This document shows, in pieces, positions 44,013 to 52,403 of a stretch of DNA of 64,000 nt. Under the pieces are notes generated by a model that searched no databases, was not told the DNA's origin, and saw nothing but the letters and a program-made list of their open reading frames with translations. The stretch comes from Kutzneria sp. CA-103260 (GTDB taxonomy: Bacteria > Actinomycetota > Actinomycetes > Mycobacteriales > Pseudonocardiaceae): contig NZ_CP073318.1 in assembly GCF_018263855.1 (NCBI RefSeq), positions 9,176,001 to 9,240,000 on the forward strand. The letters run 5' to 3'. Position 1 is the stretch's first letter, and every line of letters begins with the position of its first letter. Position numbers and translations under genes: made by a program.

Positions 44013-45263
44013 GTGGAGCGACTCACCGCTGCGGAGACGGTCAAGCGCCGTGCGCTGCGTCGGATGAAGATGGTGGCCGCCGGGTTCCTTGTCCTGGCGA
44101 CCGTGGTGTACGTGCTCTCCGGCATCTTCGCCGGACCGGTGTGGCTCGGCTACGTGCACGCCGCCGCCGAGGCCAGCATGGTCGGCGCCCTGGCCGACTG
44201 GTTCGCCGTCACGGCCCTGTTCCGGCGGCCGCTCGGGCTGCCGATCCCGCACACCGCCCTGATCCCGAACCGGAAGAACCTGCTCGGCGCCAGTCTCGGC
44301 GACTTCGTCGGCAACAACTTCCTGTCCGAACAGGTCGTGCGGGGCCGGCTGCGGCGGGCCGAGATCAGCAAGCGGGTCGGGGTGTGGCTGTCGCAGCGCG
44401 ACAACGCCCTGCGGATCACCTCCGAGCTGGCGAACGTGGCCCGTGGCGTGGTGACCGTGTTGCGCGACGAGGACGTGCAGGCCGTGGTCGAGCACGCCAT
44501 CGTGCAGCGGCTGATGGCCATCCCGTGGGGGCCTCCGCTGGGCAAACTGCTGGGGCAGGTGCTCGCTGATGGGTCGCACCACAAGCTGGTCGACCTGCTG
44601 TGTGACCGGGCGTACGAGTGGGTCCGTGACAATCACGCGGCCGTGCAGCGGGTGGTGTCGGACCGGTCGCCGTCGTGGTCGCCGAAGTTCGTCGACTCGC
44701 TACTCGCCGACCGCGTCTACAACGAGATCCTCGGGTTCGCCTGGTCGGTCAAGACCGACGTGAACCATCCGATGCGGGAGGCGGTGGACCGGTTCCTGAT
44801 CGACTTCGCCGGCGACCTCCAGACCGATCCGCTCACCATGGAACGGGCCGAGCAGGTGAAACACCAGGTGCTGACCCATCCGGAAGTGCAGCACGTGATC
44901 GGCACCACGTGGGAGAACGCCAAACGGATGCTGCTGGACGCTGCCGAGGACCCGTCGAGCGAGCTGCGCAAGCGGGTGCTGGAGGGGCTGATCTCGCTCG
45001 GTGAGCGGCTGGAGACCGACGACTCGATGCGGGACAAGGTGGAGGGTTGGCTGGAGAGCGGGGCGGCTTATGTCGTCACGCACTACCGGGCGGAGATCCT
45101 GACCCTGATCACGGACACAGTGGAGCGGTGGGACGCCGAGGAGACGTCCCGGAAGATCGAACTCCAGGTGGGCCGGGACCTCCAGTTCATCCGGATCAAC
45201 GGCACCGTGGTCGGCGCCCTGGCCGGGCTGGTCATCTACGCCTGCTCGCAGTACCTGTTCTGA
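44013..45263 (+). CDS. DUF445 family membrane protein
   Basis: A 416-residue protein with a helix near the N-terminus (MVAAGFLVLATVVYVLSGI), the family core AAAEASMVGALADWFAVTALFRRPLG near residue 50 and IPHTALIPNRK. A long helical cytoplasmic or periplasmic part follows, then a C-terminal membrane helix (VVGALAGLVIYACSQYLF). Function in this family is unknown. GTG 44013 has GGGGAG nine bases upstream; GTG 43992 would add seven residues. Confidence 0.87.
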   Translation: MERLTAAETVKRRALRRMKMVAAGFLVLATVVYVLSGIFAGPVWLGYVHAAAEASMVGALADWFAVTALFRRPLGLPIPHTALIPNRKNLLGASLGDFVGNNFLSEQVVRGRLRRAEISKRVGVWLSQRDNALRITSELANVARGVVTVLRDEDVQAVVEHAIVQRLMAIPWGPPLGKLLGQVLADGSHHKLVDLLCDRAYEWVRDNHAAVQRVVSDRSPSWSPKFVDSLLADRVYNEILGFAWSVKTDVNHPMREAVDRFLIDFAGDLQTDPLTMERAEQVKHQVLTHPEVQHVIGTTWENAKRMLLDAAEDPSSELRKRVLEGLISLGERLETDDSMRDKVEGWLESGAAYVVTHYRAEILTLITDTVERWDAEETSRKIELQVGRDLQFIRINGTVVGALAGLVIYACSQYLF

Positions 45264-45278
45264 GGCGTTGGCAAGCGT

Positions 45279-45307
45279 TTGTCCACAGGGCTACGGAGTT
45301 GTCCACA
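45279..45307 (+). promoter_or_regulatory. Two perfect DnaA boxes
   Basis: TTGTCCACA occurs at 45279-45287 and 45299-45307, both the actinobacterial consensus, same orientation and 20 bp apart so on the same face of the helix. They lie in a convergent spacer (DUF445 and CGNR genes end here), so promoter control is less likely than DnaA titration or a similar role. Confidence 0.6.
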
Positions 45308-45371
45308 GGCTGGTGATCGGTCGGGTCGACTCCGGTGGGCGTCGGTAGGGTGGAGCTGGGAGCGCCCCCCT

Positions 45372-45415
45372 GGGTTGGGTGGGGGTATGGGGTGTGGACG
45401 CCCCTCACAGAGGGG
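45372..45415 (+). other. G-quadruplex motif and adjacent hairpin
   Basis: Four G-runs with 1-3 nt loops (GGGTTGGGTGGGGGTATGGGG, stated here in two parts: GGGTTGGG at 45372-45379 and GGGGGTATGGGG at 45381-45392) are followed by a 5-bp hairpin CCCCT/AGGGG (45401-45415). Located between convergent genes, 65 bp from the two DnaA boxes. Confidence 0.55.
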
Positions 45416-45495
45416 TTGTTCGAGTTCGGCTGCGACCGCGTCGAGATCTGCCGTTGCCCTGGTGCCGTCGGGTCGGGCGAATCAGCGCAGCGGTG

Positions 45496-46029
45496 TCACG
45501 AGGCGGCGCTGCGGGCGCGTTCGCGCCAGTTGCGGGCCTTCTCGCGGTTGCCGCAGACCCGCATCGAGCACCAGGTGCGGGAGCGGTTTCGGGAGCGGTC
45601 GTAGAACGCCCAGCGGCAGTCGTCGGCTGGGCAGATCTTGATGCGTTCCCAGTAGCCGAGCACGGCGAGCCGGGCAGCGGCGGCGAGGGCAGCGCCGAGG
45701 GCGTCGCCGGCGGTGAGGACGGGGACACCGGCGCTGAGCTCGATCCGAATGGATCCGTGGGGCAGGCCGTCGGGAGGTGCCGTCGCGGCCTGGACGCCGT
45801 GATGGGCGAGCGCGACGGCCCGTAGGGCGTCTCTGCTGGCCCGGGCCTTGTGGCTCGCCCCGGCGGCGCCCAGTCCACGCTCGGCCGCCCACTGTCGCCA
45901 GGTGAGCTCGTCGTCGAGCACGTCGGTGGCTTCGGTCATGTTCACGGTGTTCAGGAAGGCGAGCAGCAGTTCGACATCCCGCTCGGCGTCCCAACCGGTT
46001 TCCTGCACGGCGCGAGCGCCGGCGGCCAT
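45496..46029 (-). CDS. CGNR zinc-finger regulator
   Basis: A 177-residue protein of the ABATE/CGNR family. N-terminal domain with LLLAFLNTVNM and ELTWRQWAAERGL; C-terminal zinc ribbon CPADDCRWAFYD ... RTWCSMRVCGNREKAR, four Cys then GNR as in putative transcription factors of this type. ATG 46029 is chosen; GTG 46038 is an alternative. Divergent from the PadR gene across about 155 bp containing the 46145-46169 inverted repeat. Confidence 0.85.
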   Translation of the reverse strand: MAAGARAVQETGWDAERDVELLLAFLNTVNMTEATDVLDDELTWRQWAAERGLGAAGASHKARASRDALRAVALAHHGVQAATAPPDGLPHGSIRIELSAGVPVLTAGDALGAALAAAARLAVLGYWERIKICPADDCRWAFYDRSRNRSRTWCSMRVCGNREKARNWRERARSAAS

Positions 46030-46144
46030 ACCAGTCACCACTCCACTGTATGCGGCAAATCGGCCGAGGGGCCGAGCTTGTGTCGGATACGGCACCTGGA
46101 GGAGATAAATACTACGATACTTGCAGGTCACAGCGTATAACTCA

Positions 46145-46169
46145 GGTGTATAGACCAGAGGTATACACC
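46145..46169. promoter_or_regulatory. Candidate PadR operator
   Basis: GGTGTATA (46145-46152) and TATACACC (46162-46169) are perfect 8-bp arms with a 9-nt spacer, 18 bp before the PadR ATG. Position fits autoregulation and control of the downstream ABC genes. Confidence 0.6.
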
Positions 46170-46186
46170 CGATGTAGAGTTGGCGC

Positions 46187-46708
46187 ATGTCGATCGGACT
46201 CACCCTGCTGGGCCTGCTGGAGACGGGACCGAGGCACGGCTACGACCTCAAGCGGGCCTACGACGAGCACTTCGGCCAGGACCGGCCGCTGCACTACGGC
46301 CAGGTGTACTCGACGCTGTCCCGCCTGCTGCGAGACGGCCTCGTCGAGGTGAACGGCGTGGAGGCGGGGGACGGGCCTGAGCGCAAGCGGTACGCGATCA
46401 CGGCGGCGGGTGTCACGGACGTCAACGAATGGCTGGTCACGCCGGAGCGGCCGGAGCCATACCTGCACAGCACCCTCTACACGAAGGTGGTGCTGGCGCT
46501 GATGTCCGGCCGCAGCGCGGCCGAGGTGCTCGACGTGCAGCGGGCCTCGCACCTGGAGACGATGCGGGCGCTGACGCGCCGGAAGTTGGCCGGTGATCTC
46601 GCGGACCAGCTCATCTGCGACCACGCTTTGTTCCATCTGGAAGCTGATCTGCGCTGGCTGGAGCTCACTGCGGCCCGGCTCGACCAACTGGCGGAGGAGG
46701 TTCGGTGA
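46187..46708 (+). CDS. PadR family transcriptional regulator
   Basis: A 173-residue regulator. N-terminal winged helix: SIGLTLLGLLETGPRHGYDL, YGQVYSTLSRLLRDGLVEV, KRYAITAAGV. C-terminal dimer helices (LHSTLYTKVVLALMSG; HLETMRALTRRKLAGDLADQ). It overlaps the ABC ATPase gene (GTGA), the usual arrangement of a PadR repressor of a drug- or peptide-responsive MacB-type exporter. An inverted repeat lies directly upstream. Confidence 0.92.
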   Translation: MSIGLTLLGLLETGPRHGYDLKRAYDEHFGQDRPLHYGQVYSTLSRLLRDGLVEVNGVEAGDGPERKRYAITAAGVTDVNEWLVTPERPEPYLHSTLYTKVVLALMSGRSAAEVLDVQRASHLETMRALTRRKLAGDLADQLICDHALFHLEADLRWLELTAARLDQLAEEVR

Positions 46709-47403
46709 CGAGCGCGGACGTTGACGCCGGCCCGCTGCTGGAGGCGGCGGATCTGCACAAGTCCTTCGGGCCGACGCCCGCGTTGGACGGGGCCGGCATG
46801 CAGTTGTGGCCGGGTGAGGTGGTCGCCGTGATGGGGCCGTCCGGCTCGGGCAAGTCGACGCTGTTGCACTGCCTGGCCGGCATCATCCGGCCGGACAGCG
46901 GCACCGTGCTCTACCGCGGCAACGAGTTGAGCTCGATGCCCGATGTCGCACGGAGTGAACTGCGGCGTACAGAGTTCGGCTTCGTCTTCCAGTTCGGTCA
47001 GCTCGTCCCGGAGCTGACTTGCCTGGAGAACGTGGCGTTGCCGCTGCGGTTGGGCGGATTGCGCCGCCGCGAGGCTGAGCGGTCCGCGACCGAATGGCTG
47101 GCGCGACTGGAGGTCGCCGACGTCGCGGACAAGCGGCCGGGCGAGACCTCGGGCGGCCAGGGGCAGCGCGTCGCCGTGGCGCGGGCGCTGGTCACCGGGC
47201 CGAAGGTGGTCTTCGCGGACGAGCCGACGGGCGCCCTCGACTCCCTCAACGGCGAACGCGTGATGAAGCTGCTGGTCAACGCGGCCAAGGAGACGAACGC
47301 GGCGGTTGTGCTCGTGACGCACGAGGCGCGCGTCGCCGCCTACTCGGACCGTGAGGTCGTCGTGCGTGACGGTAAATCCCGTCGGGTGGAGCTGGCTCGG
47401 TGA
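46705..47403 (+). CDS. ABC transporter ATPase (MacB/LolD type)
   Basis: A 232-residue cytoplasmic ATPase. Walker A GPSGSGKST near residue 50, Q-loop FVFQFGQLVPELT, signature SGGQGQRVAVARAL near 150, Walker B VVFADEPTGALDS, H-loop VLVTHEARVA. The type pairs with FtsX-like permeases, and the permease gene follows with a GTGA overlap. Mechanotransmission or export of peptides or lipids is the general family role; the substrate is unknown. Confidence 0.94.
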   Translation: MTSADVDAGPLLEAADLHKSFGPTPALDGAGMQLWPGEVVAVMGPSGSGKSTLLHCLAGIIRPDSGTVLYRGNELSSMPDVARSELRRTEFGFVFQFGQLVPELTCLENVALPLRLGGLRRREAERSATEWLARLEVADVADKRPGETSGGQGQRVAVARALVTGPKVVFADEPTGALDSLNGERVMKLLVNAAKETNAAVVLVTHEARVAAYSDREVVVRDGKSRRVELAR

Positions 47404-49739
47404 CCGAACCGCGACTGCGGCGGCATCGGAGTCTGCCCAGCCGAATGCTCCAGTGGTGGAACGACCTGATGTTGGGGGTGCGTCTCGCGGTCGGCGGAGG
47501 CAGAGCTGGTTGGGGAAGGCTGGCGCTGACGGCTATCGGGGTGGGCCTGGGCGTGGCCGTGTTGCTGGCCGCGACCTCGGTGAGTCACATGCTGCAGGCC
47601 CGCGACGATCGTGGCTACGCGCGGGGAATCCCTCATGACGGCTCGAAACCGACGGTCATCCCGGGCGTCGACCCGGTGTACGCGGCCCTGCGTGACGGAC
47701 AGTTCGACGGTCGTGAGCTCAACGGGTACATCGTGCAGAAGACCGGCCCGAACGCACCGCTGCCGCCCGGTGTCGACCGGCTCCCGGACGTCGGCGAGGT
47801 CGTGCTTTCCCCGGCGCTGTCGGATTTGCTGAGCTCACCGGCCGGTGGGCTGTTGCGGCCGCGGTTCACCGAACACGTCGTCGGCACCATCGATCCTGTC
47901 GGGTTGGCCGGTCCCCACGAGCTGTTCTTCTACGTCGGCGTGCCGACGGTCTCGACGCAGTCCGGGGCGGCGGAGGTGTATCGGTTCGGCGTGCCCAGCT
48001 CGCCGAGAATCCTGGACGGGTTGCTGTGGCTGCTGGTCGTGCTCGGCTCGGTGGCATTGCTCCTGCCGGTGGTCGTCTTCGTCGCGACCAGCACCAGACT
48101 TGCGGCCGCGGCAAGGGATCGCCGGCTGGCGGCGCTGCGCCTGGTCGGCGCGAACGGTGAACAGGTGCGGCGGATCGCCGCCGGTGAGGCCTTCGTCGGC
48201 GCACTGGTCGGGCTGTTCGTCGGAGTGGCGCTTTTCCTGACCGGTCGGGCGATAGTGCCCAGCATCAGCGTCGCCGCGTTGCAGGGCGGGATTTTCGCCG
48301 AGGACATCCGTCCCGAATGGACGCTCGTGGCGCTGATCGTCGTCGCGGTGCCGTTGCTCGCGGTCGCGATCGCGGTGTTCTCGTTGCGGCGGGTCATGAT
48401 CGAGCCTTTGGGCGTGGTGCGGCGCGCCCGCAACCAGCGACGCAAGCTGTGGTGGCGGTTGGTGCCACCGGTGCTGGGCATCGCGTTGCTGGCCACCCAG
48501 GCCGGCCGGCTCGGGGAGGCGCTGGAGGGCGGTTCGCAGCTGCCGGTTACGGCGGGCATCGTGCTGTTGCTGTCCTCGGTGCCGTTGGTGTTGCCGTGGA
48601 TCGTGGAACGCGTCGTGTCGAAACTGGGCGGCGGATCGCCCGCGTGGCAGCTGGCGATCCGGCGGCTGCAGGTGGACAGCGGAACCCCGGCCCGGGTGGT
48701 CGGCGGCGTCGCGGTGGTGCTGGCCGGCGCGATCGCGTTGCAGACGATGTTCATCCCCGCCGAGAGCCGATATCAGCCGGCCGACGCGCGGCCGACGCCG
48801 GTATCGGTCACCATGCCCGGCGTCAGTCTCACGCGGGCGCTGGCCCTCGACGCCGCGTTGCGCAAGGTGCCGGGAACGGACACGGTCACCGGCTCCATCA
48901 CTGTCCAGATGCGGAGCGCCGACGGTCGCAACGGGACCAGTGTGCACGTCGGGACCTGTGACGAACTGCGGCGGCAGACCGCGATCGCGCAGTGTCACGA
49001 CGGCGATCTGTTCACCACGACCAAGCCGGAGACTGGTGAATTCGTGCCGACCGCCGGTGAACGTGTCCTGGTCGCCTCGGACGTGGCGGGGCAGCAGCAA
49101 CGGAAGTCGGTGGAATGGACGGTGCCGGCCTCCGTGCGGCCGACCCCGTCGCTCACGAATGACACCGGTGCCGTCTATGCCACGCCGGCCGCGCTCGCTG
49201 GCATGACGGAGCCGGTAGCCGATGCGAACGCGTATGTGCAGCCGAAGTCGAACGACGCCGACTTCGTCGAGTACGTGCGCAATGCTCTGGCGCCGTTCGG
49301 GTGGAGCGCGTACGCGTTCGTGGCGACGAGCGGGATCGACAGCACCTTCGCACTGATCGGTCGGGTGCTCATGATCGGCTCGGTGATCACGCTGCTGCTC
49401 GCGGCCGCGAGCCTGCTGGTGGTGGCGCTGGAGCAGATCCGCGAACGACGACGAGCGTTCGCGGTTCTCGCCGCGAACGGCGTTCAGCGCCTCGTGCTGG
49501 CACGGTCGTTGCTGTGGCAGACGGCGGTGCCGATCGCCGTGGCGGTAGTCGTCGCCCTGGCGTCGGGCCTGGTGCTGGCTGGCCTGCTGCTGTACGTCAC
49601 CAAGCAGCCGATCTCATTCGACTGGGCCACGATCGCGATCTTCGTGGCCACGGCGGTTGTCGCGGTGCTGGTCAGCACCGGCTGCACTCTGCCATCGCTA
49701 TGGCGGGCCGCCAACGCTGAAGGCCTGCGCGACGAGTGA
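47400..49739 (+). CDS. FtsX-like ABC permease
   Basis: A 779-residue membrane protein. An N-terminal helix (about 35-55, WGRLALTAIGVGLGVAVLLA) precedes an external domain, then three helices with an FtsX core near 210-320, further helices near 355-400 and 440-460, a second external domain of about 170 residues, and a final FtsX unit near 650-770. This is the double-FtsX layout of actinobacterial exporters. Coupled to the ATPase. The stop lies at the start of a 19-bp repeat array that runs on into the convergent NACHT gene. Confidence 0.9.
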   Translation: MTEPRLRRHRSLPSRMLQWWNDLMLGVRLAVGGGRAGWGRLALTAIGVGLGVAVLLAATSVSHMLQARDDRGYARGIPHDGSKPTVIPGVDPVYAALRDGQFDGRELNGYIVQKTGPNAPLPPGVDRLPDVGEVVLSPALSDLLSSPAGGLLRPRFTEHVVGTIDPVGLAGPHELFFYVGVPTVSTQSGAAEVYRFGVPSSPRILDGLLWLLVVLGSVALLLPVVVFVATSTRLAAAARDRRLAALRLVGANGEQVRRIAAGEAFVGALVGLFVGVALFLTGRAIVPSISVAALQGGIFAEDIRPEWTLVALIVVAVPLLAVAIAVFSLRRVMIEPLGVVRRARNQRRKLWWRLVPPVLGIALLATQAGRLGEALEGGSQLPVTAGIVLLLSSVPLVLPWIVERVVSKLGGGSPAWQLAIRRLQVDSGTPARVVGGVAVVLAGAIALQTMFIPAESRYQPADARPTPVSVTMPGVSLTRALALDAALRKVPGTDTVTGSITVQMRSADGRNGTSVHVGTCDELRRQTAIAQCHDGDLFTTTKPETGEFVPTAGERVLVASDVAGQQQRKSVEWTVPASVRPTPSLTNDTGAVYATPAALAGMTEPVADANAYVQPKSNDADFVEYVRNALAPFGWSAYAFVATSGIDSTFALIGRVLMIGSVITLLLAAASLLVVALEQIRERRRAFAVLAANGVQRLVLARSLLWQTAVPIAVAVVVALASGLVLAGLLLYVTKQPISFDWATIAIFVATAVVAVLVSTGCTLPSLWRAANAEGLRDE

Positions 49740-49748
49740 CGCAGTGGT

Positions 49749-49842
49749 CGTGCGCTGACGCGCTGCACCAGCGCGCCAGCATTGCAGCAGGGCGTAAGCA
49801 ATGCACTTTGCGATCAGCGAAGTGCATTGCTGCGGCTCTGCT
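49749..49842 (+). repeat. 19-bp repeat array overlapping the 3' end of the NACHT gene
   Basis: Units in register at 49749 (CGTGCGCTGACGCGCTGCA), 49768 (CCAGCGCGCCAGCATTGCA) and 49787 (GCAGGGCGTAAGCAATGCA), followed by less regular ones to about 49842. It begins nine bases after the permease stop and reads in that direction. The last part overlaps the minus-strand NACHT gene, whose final residues AKDSALEQSRSNALR it encodes. Confidence 0.7.
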
Positions 49843-51820
49843 CGAGCGCGGAATCTTTGGCGAGATGATCCTGGATTCGAGCGTGGCGGAACTGGTAGCG
49901 GGCGCCGACCTGGCGCAGAACGCCCAGCTTGTGGGCGTCCTCCAGGAACTCCAACAGCCGGTACGGCAGCCGGCCGCGCATCGCCAGCCACGCCCGGGCG
50001 ACGGTGAACCACCACCAGTTGCGCGACATCACCGCGAGCACGAAACCGAGCAGTGCGCCGGAGCTGAACCCGAGCCACACCATTCCGGTGCGGCCGGCGC
50101 CGAACAGCAGCGCCGCGGCGGAGCCGACGCCGACGCCGAACACGAGGCAGACGAGACCGACCAGCGCACGGTCCCGGGCCATCGTCGCCTCCGGACTCGG
50201 TGGACGGCTCAACTCCACCGGGCTGCCGAGCGAGAACCGCAGCGCCGTCGCGATCGCCACGCTGAGCCCGGAGATCAGACCCGGATCTGCGCCGAACATC
50301 GCGCCGAACACCAAGCCGACCGCCGTGCCGCTCACCAGACTTACCACCAGCATGCTGCGCGCCGCGCCGAACCGTACCGCCGCCGAGGCGTTGCGCCCCT
50401 TGGATGTCGCGTTCACCAATGTCCCGATGCTGACCAGACAGCCGGCGCTGGCCCCGGTCCAGGAGGCGACGTCCAACACCGTCAACTTGTTCACCAGAGC
50501 GACCATCATGCCGACGCTCAGAGCCGTCAGCAGTCCCAGTGAAATGGCGCCGAGCACGGTCAGCCAGTAGCGGTGCACCAGCCGACGGAGCTCCCACCAC
50601 GGCAGTTCACGCTGCTGCATGCGCGCGGCGAGAAACTCCAGCCACATCTTGGCCTGCTCCGGCTGCCAATGATCCGACGTCATCGGCAGGTGCTCGGCGT
50701 CCTCCTCCGGGAACAGCGTCGGCACCAGTTCGTCGAGCAGGAACTCCTCGATGGTCGTGCGGTCGGGGAACCGGTTGGGGTCGAGCAGTTCGGTCGGATT
50801 GGTGGCGACGTCCGCGTACTTGGTCCTGGTCAACCACACCATCAGCGGGCTGCCCAGCGCCGCGGCCAACGGGCCGTTCGGATCGTGCCGCAGTTGCAGC
50901 AGCAGCGGTTCCCAGCGGGACGCCCCGACTCGGCTAGAACTGCCGCGCAGCACCTCGGCGAGGGTTTCCTCGGCGACGGATTCCAACTCGACAACGTGGG
51001 CGTTGCGCAGGGGGCCGGTCTTCGCCACGGTCGACGTGTAGGCGCGGCGGCGGGACGTCAGCACCACCGGCGTGGCCGGCGGCATCGCACGGTCGATGCC
51101 CTGTAGCGCCGAGATCCGCAGATTGGCCGGGACTTCGTCGAAGGCGTCCAGGATCGGCAGGATGCGGCGCTGCTCGATGAGCAGGTCGGCGGCGTAGCTG
51201 CCGTACAGCTCGATGTTGCGCAGCGCCGGATAGTCGTCGCGCAACCGCTGGGTCATCCAGGTGCGCAGATCCACCCGCGGGTTCCACGCGCCCAACGGCA
51301 GCACCAACGGCAGCGGGTCGTTCGGCGCTGCGTCCTCAAGCAGACCGAGGGCCAGCAGCGTCGCCACCGAGCTCTTTCCCGAGCCCGCCGGACCGAGCAC
51401 CACCAGCCGCCGGCTCGGCAGACGGCGGTACCAAGGAACGAGTCCGTCGATCGAACCGCTCAGTGCCGCCGGCTGGCACTTCGGGTCGGCGAGCTCGGAT
51501 GCCGCCGCCGACCACGTCACATTCAGCTGGCACGGACGGAGCAGTTCCCGCAGTTCCGCCTCGACCCTGAGCTGGCTGGTCGTCGCGGTGGCGAGCGCGC
51601 GGGTGGCGGCCGTCAGCTGACCGGTCGTGCTCGGCGCGGTCGCGCCGGAATGCCGCAACCACGGGTCGAGCAGTCCGATCAACACGATGAACAGCACGAC
51701 CACCGCGCCCAGCCAGGTGGTCGGGTTCACGCCGTCCTGCGTCCACACCAGGCCGACCGTCGCCAGCAGGGCGATCAGCACACAGGCGATGACGACGGCA
51801 CGCTGCCGGTAGATGGACAC
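49814..51820 (-). CDS. Membrane-anchored NACHT NTPase (STAND)
   Basis: A 668-residue protein. Two N-terminal membrane helices (VVIACVLIALLATVGLVW; AVVVLFIVLIGLLDPWL). The NACHT module follows: Walker A VVLGPAGSGKSSVATLL near 145, LPLVLPLGAW, Walker B ILPILDAFDEVP near 223, sensor-like VVLTSRRRAY. Winged-helix-like and arm regions come next, then several C-terminal membrane helices (about 430-600) and a tail RHARIQDHLAKDS. No effector or repeat sensor domain is visible. STAND/NACHT proteins are signalling switches and some act in phage defence; that role here is only a possibility. GTG 51820 start. The C-terminus is encoded by repeat DNA. Confidence 0.82.
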   Translation of the reverse strand: MSIYRQRAVVIACVLIALLATVGLVWTQDGVNPTTWLGAVVVLFIVLIGLLDPWLRHSGATAPSTTGQLTAATRALATATTSQLRVEAELRELLRPCQLNVTWSAAASELADPKCQPAALSGSIDGLVPWYRRLPSRRLVVLGPAGSGKSSVATLLALGLLEDAAPNDPLPLVLPLGAWNPRVDLRTWMTQRLRDDYPALRNIELYGSYAADLLIEQRRILPILDAFDEVPANLRISALQGIDRAMPPATPVVLTSRRRAYTSTVAKTGPLRNAHVVELESVAEETLAEVLRGSSSRVGASRWEPLLLQLRHDPNGPLAAALGSPLMVWLTRTKYADVATNPTELLDPNRFPDRTTIEEFLLDELVPTLFPEEDAEHLPMTSDHWQPEQAKMWLEFLAARMQQRELPWWELRRLVHRYWLTVLGAISLGLLTALSVGMMVALVNKLTVLDVASWTGASAGCLVSIGTLVNATSKGRNASAAVRFGAARSMLVVSLVSGTAVGLVFGAMFGADPGLISGLSVAIATALRFSLGSPVELSRPPSPEATMARDRALVGLVCLVFGVGVGSAAALLFGAGRTGMVWLGFSSGALLGFVLAVMSRNWWWFTVARAWLAMRGRLPYRLLEFLEDAHKLGVLRQVGARYQFRHARIQDHLAKDSALEQSRSNALR

Positions 51821-51914
51821 AACAGCATGATGACCGACCCGTTGTTACCGCGTGTCCGGATCCGGTGGCGCGTCGTCACCTCTCATGCTGAATTGTTAGG
51901 CACGCACGGTGATT

Positions 51915-52358
51915 TCAGCCCCGGCCGATCTTCGCGACGTGGTCGATGCTGGCCAGGTCGTCCTCGTCGTCGGTGACGTCGGCGGCGAACCACGCGTCGA
52001 GGATCTCGTCGAGCAGCGGCAGCGAAGTCGTGCGCAGGCTCAGCGCCAGCACGTTGGCGTCGTTCCAGCGGCGGGCGCCCTGCGCGGTGTACGCGTCGGT
52101 GCACAGCGCTGCCCGCACACCGGGCACCTTGTTCGCGGCGATCGACGCGCCGGTGCCCGTCCAGCAGCACACCACGCCCTGATCCGCGCGACCCTCGGCC
52201 ACGTCGCGGGCCGCCGCCTCGCTGGCCCGGGCCCAGTCGTTGGACTCGTCGTCGTTGAGCGCCCCGTGCACAGCCACCTCGTGGCCGCGCTTGCGCAGTT
52301 CCTCGGCGATGTCAGCGCCGATTCCGTCGAGCATGTCCGCGGAAACCGAGATCTTCAC
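51915..52358 (-). CDS. RpiB/LacA/LacB family sugar-phosphate isomerase
   Basis: A 147-residue isomerase: VKISVSADMLDGIGADIAEE, GVVCCWTGTGASIAANKVPG with the family Cys and anion loop, VRAALCTDAYTAQGARRWND and NVLALSLRT. In the family these catalyse ribose 5-phosphate/ribulose 5-phosphate type isomerisation. The SADM start replaces the usual G-DHAG, so it may be a divergent member with another substrate. GTG 52358 is chosen; in-frame GTG codons upstream add up to six residues. Rv2465c-like rpiB is not implied. Confidence 0.8.
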   Translation of the reverse strand: MKISVSADMLDGIGADIAEELRKRGHEVAVHGALNDDESNDWARASEAAARDVAEGRADQGVVCCWTGTGASIAANKVPGVRAALCTDAYTAQGARRWNDANVLALSLRTTSLPLLDEILDAWFAADVTDDEDDLASIDHVAKIGRG

Positions 52359-52403
52359 CGGGCACACGCTACTCACCCCGCCGGACGCCGGGAACGCGTC
52401 CTG

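Noticed and set aside
43911..44636. N-terminal extension of the DapC-like protein
   Set aside because: The extension is antisense to the DUF445 gene and lacks homology; GTG 43910 starts the conserved fold.
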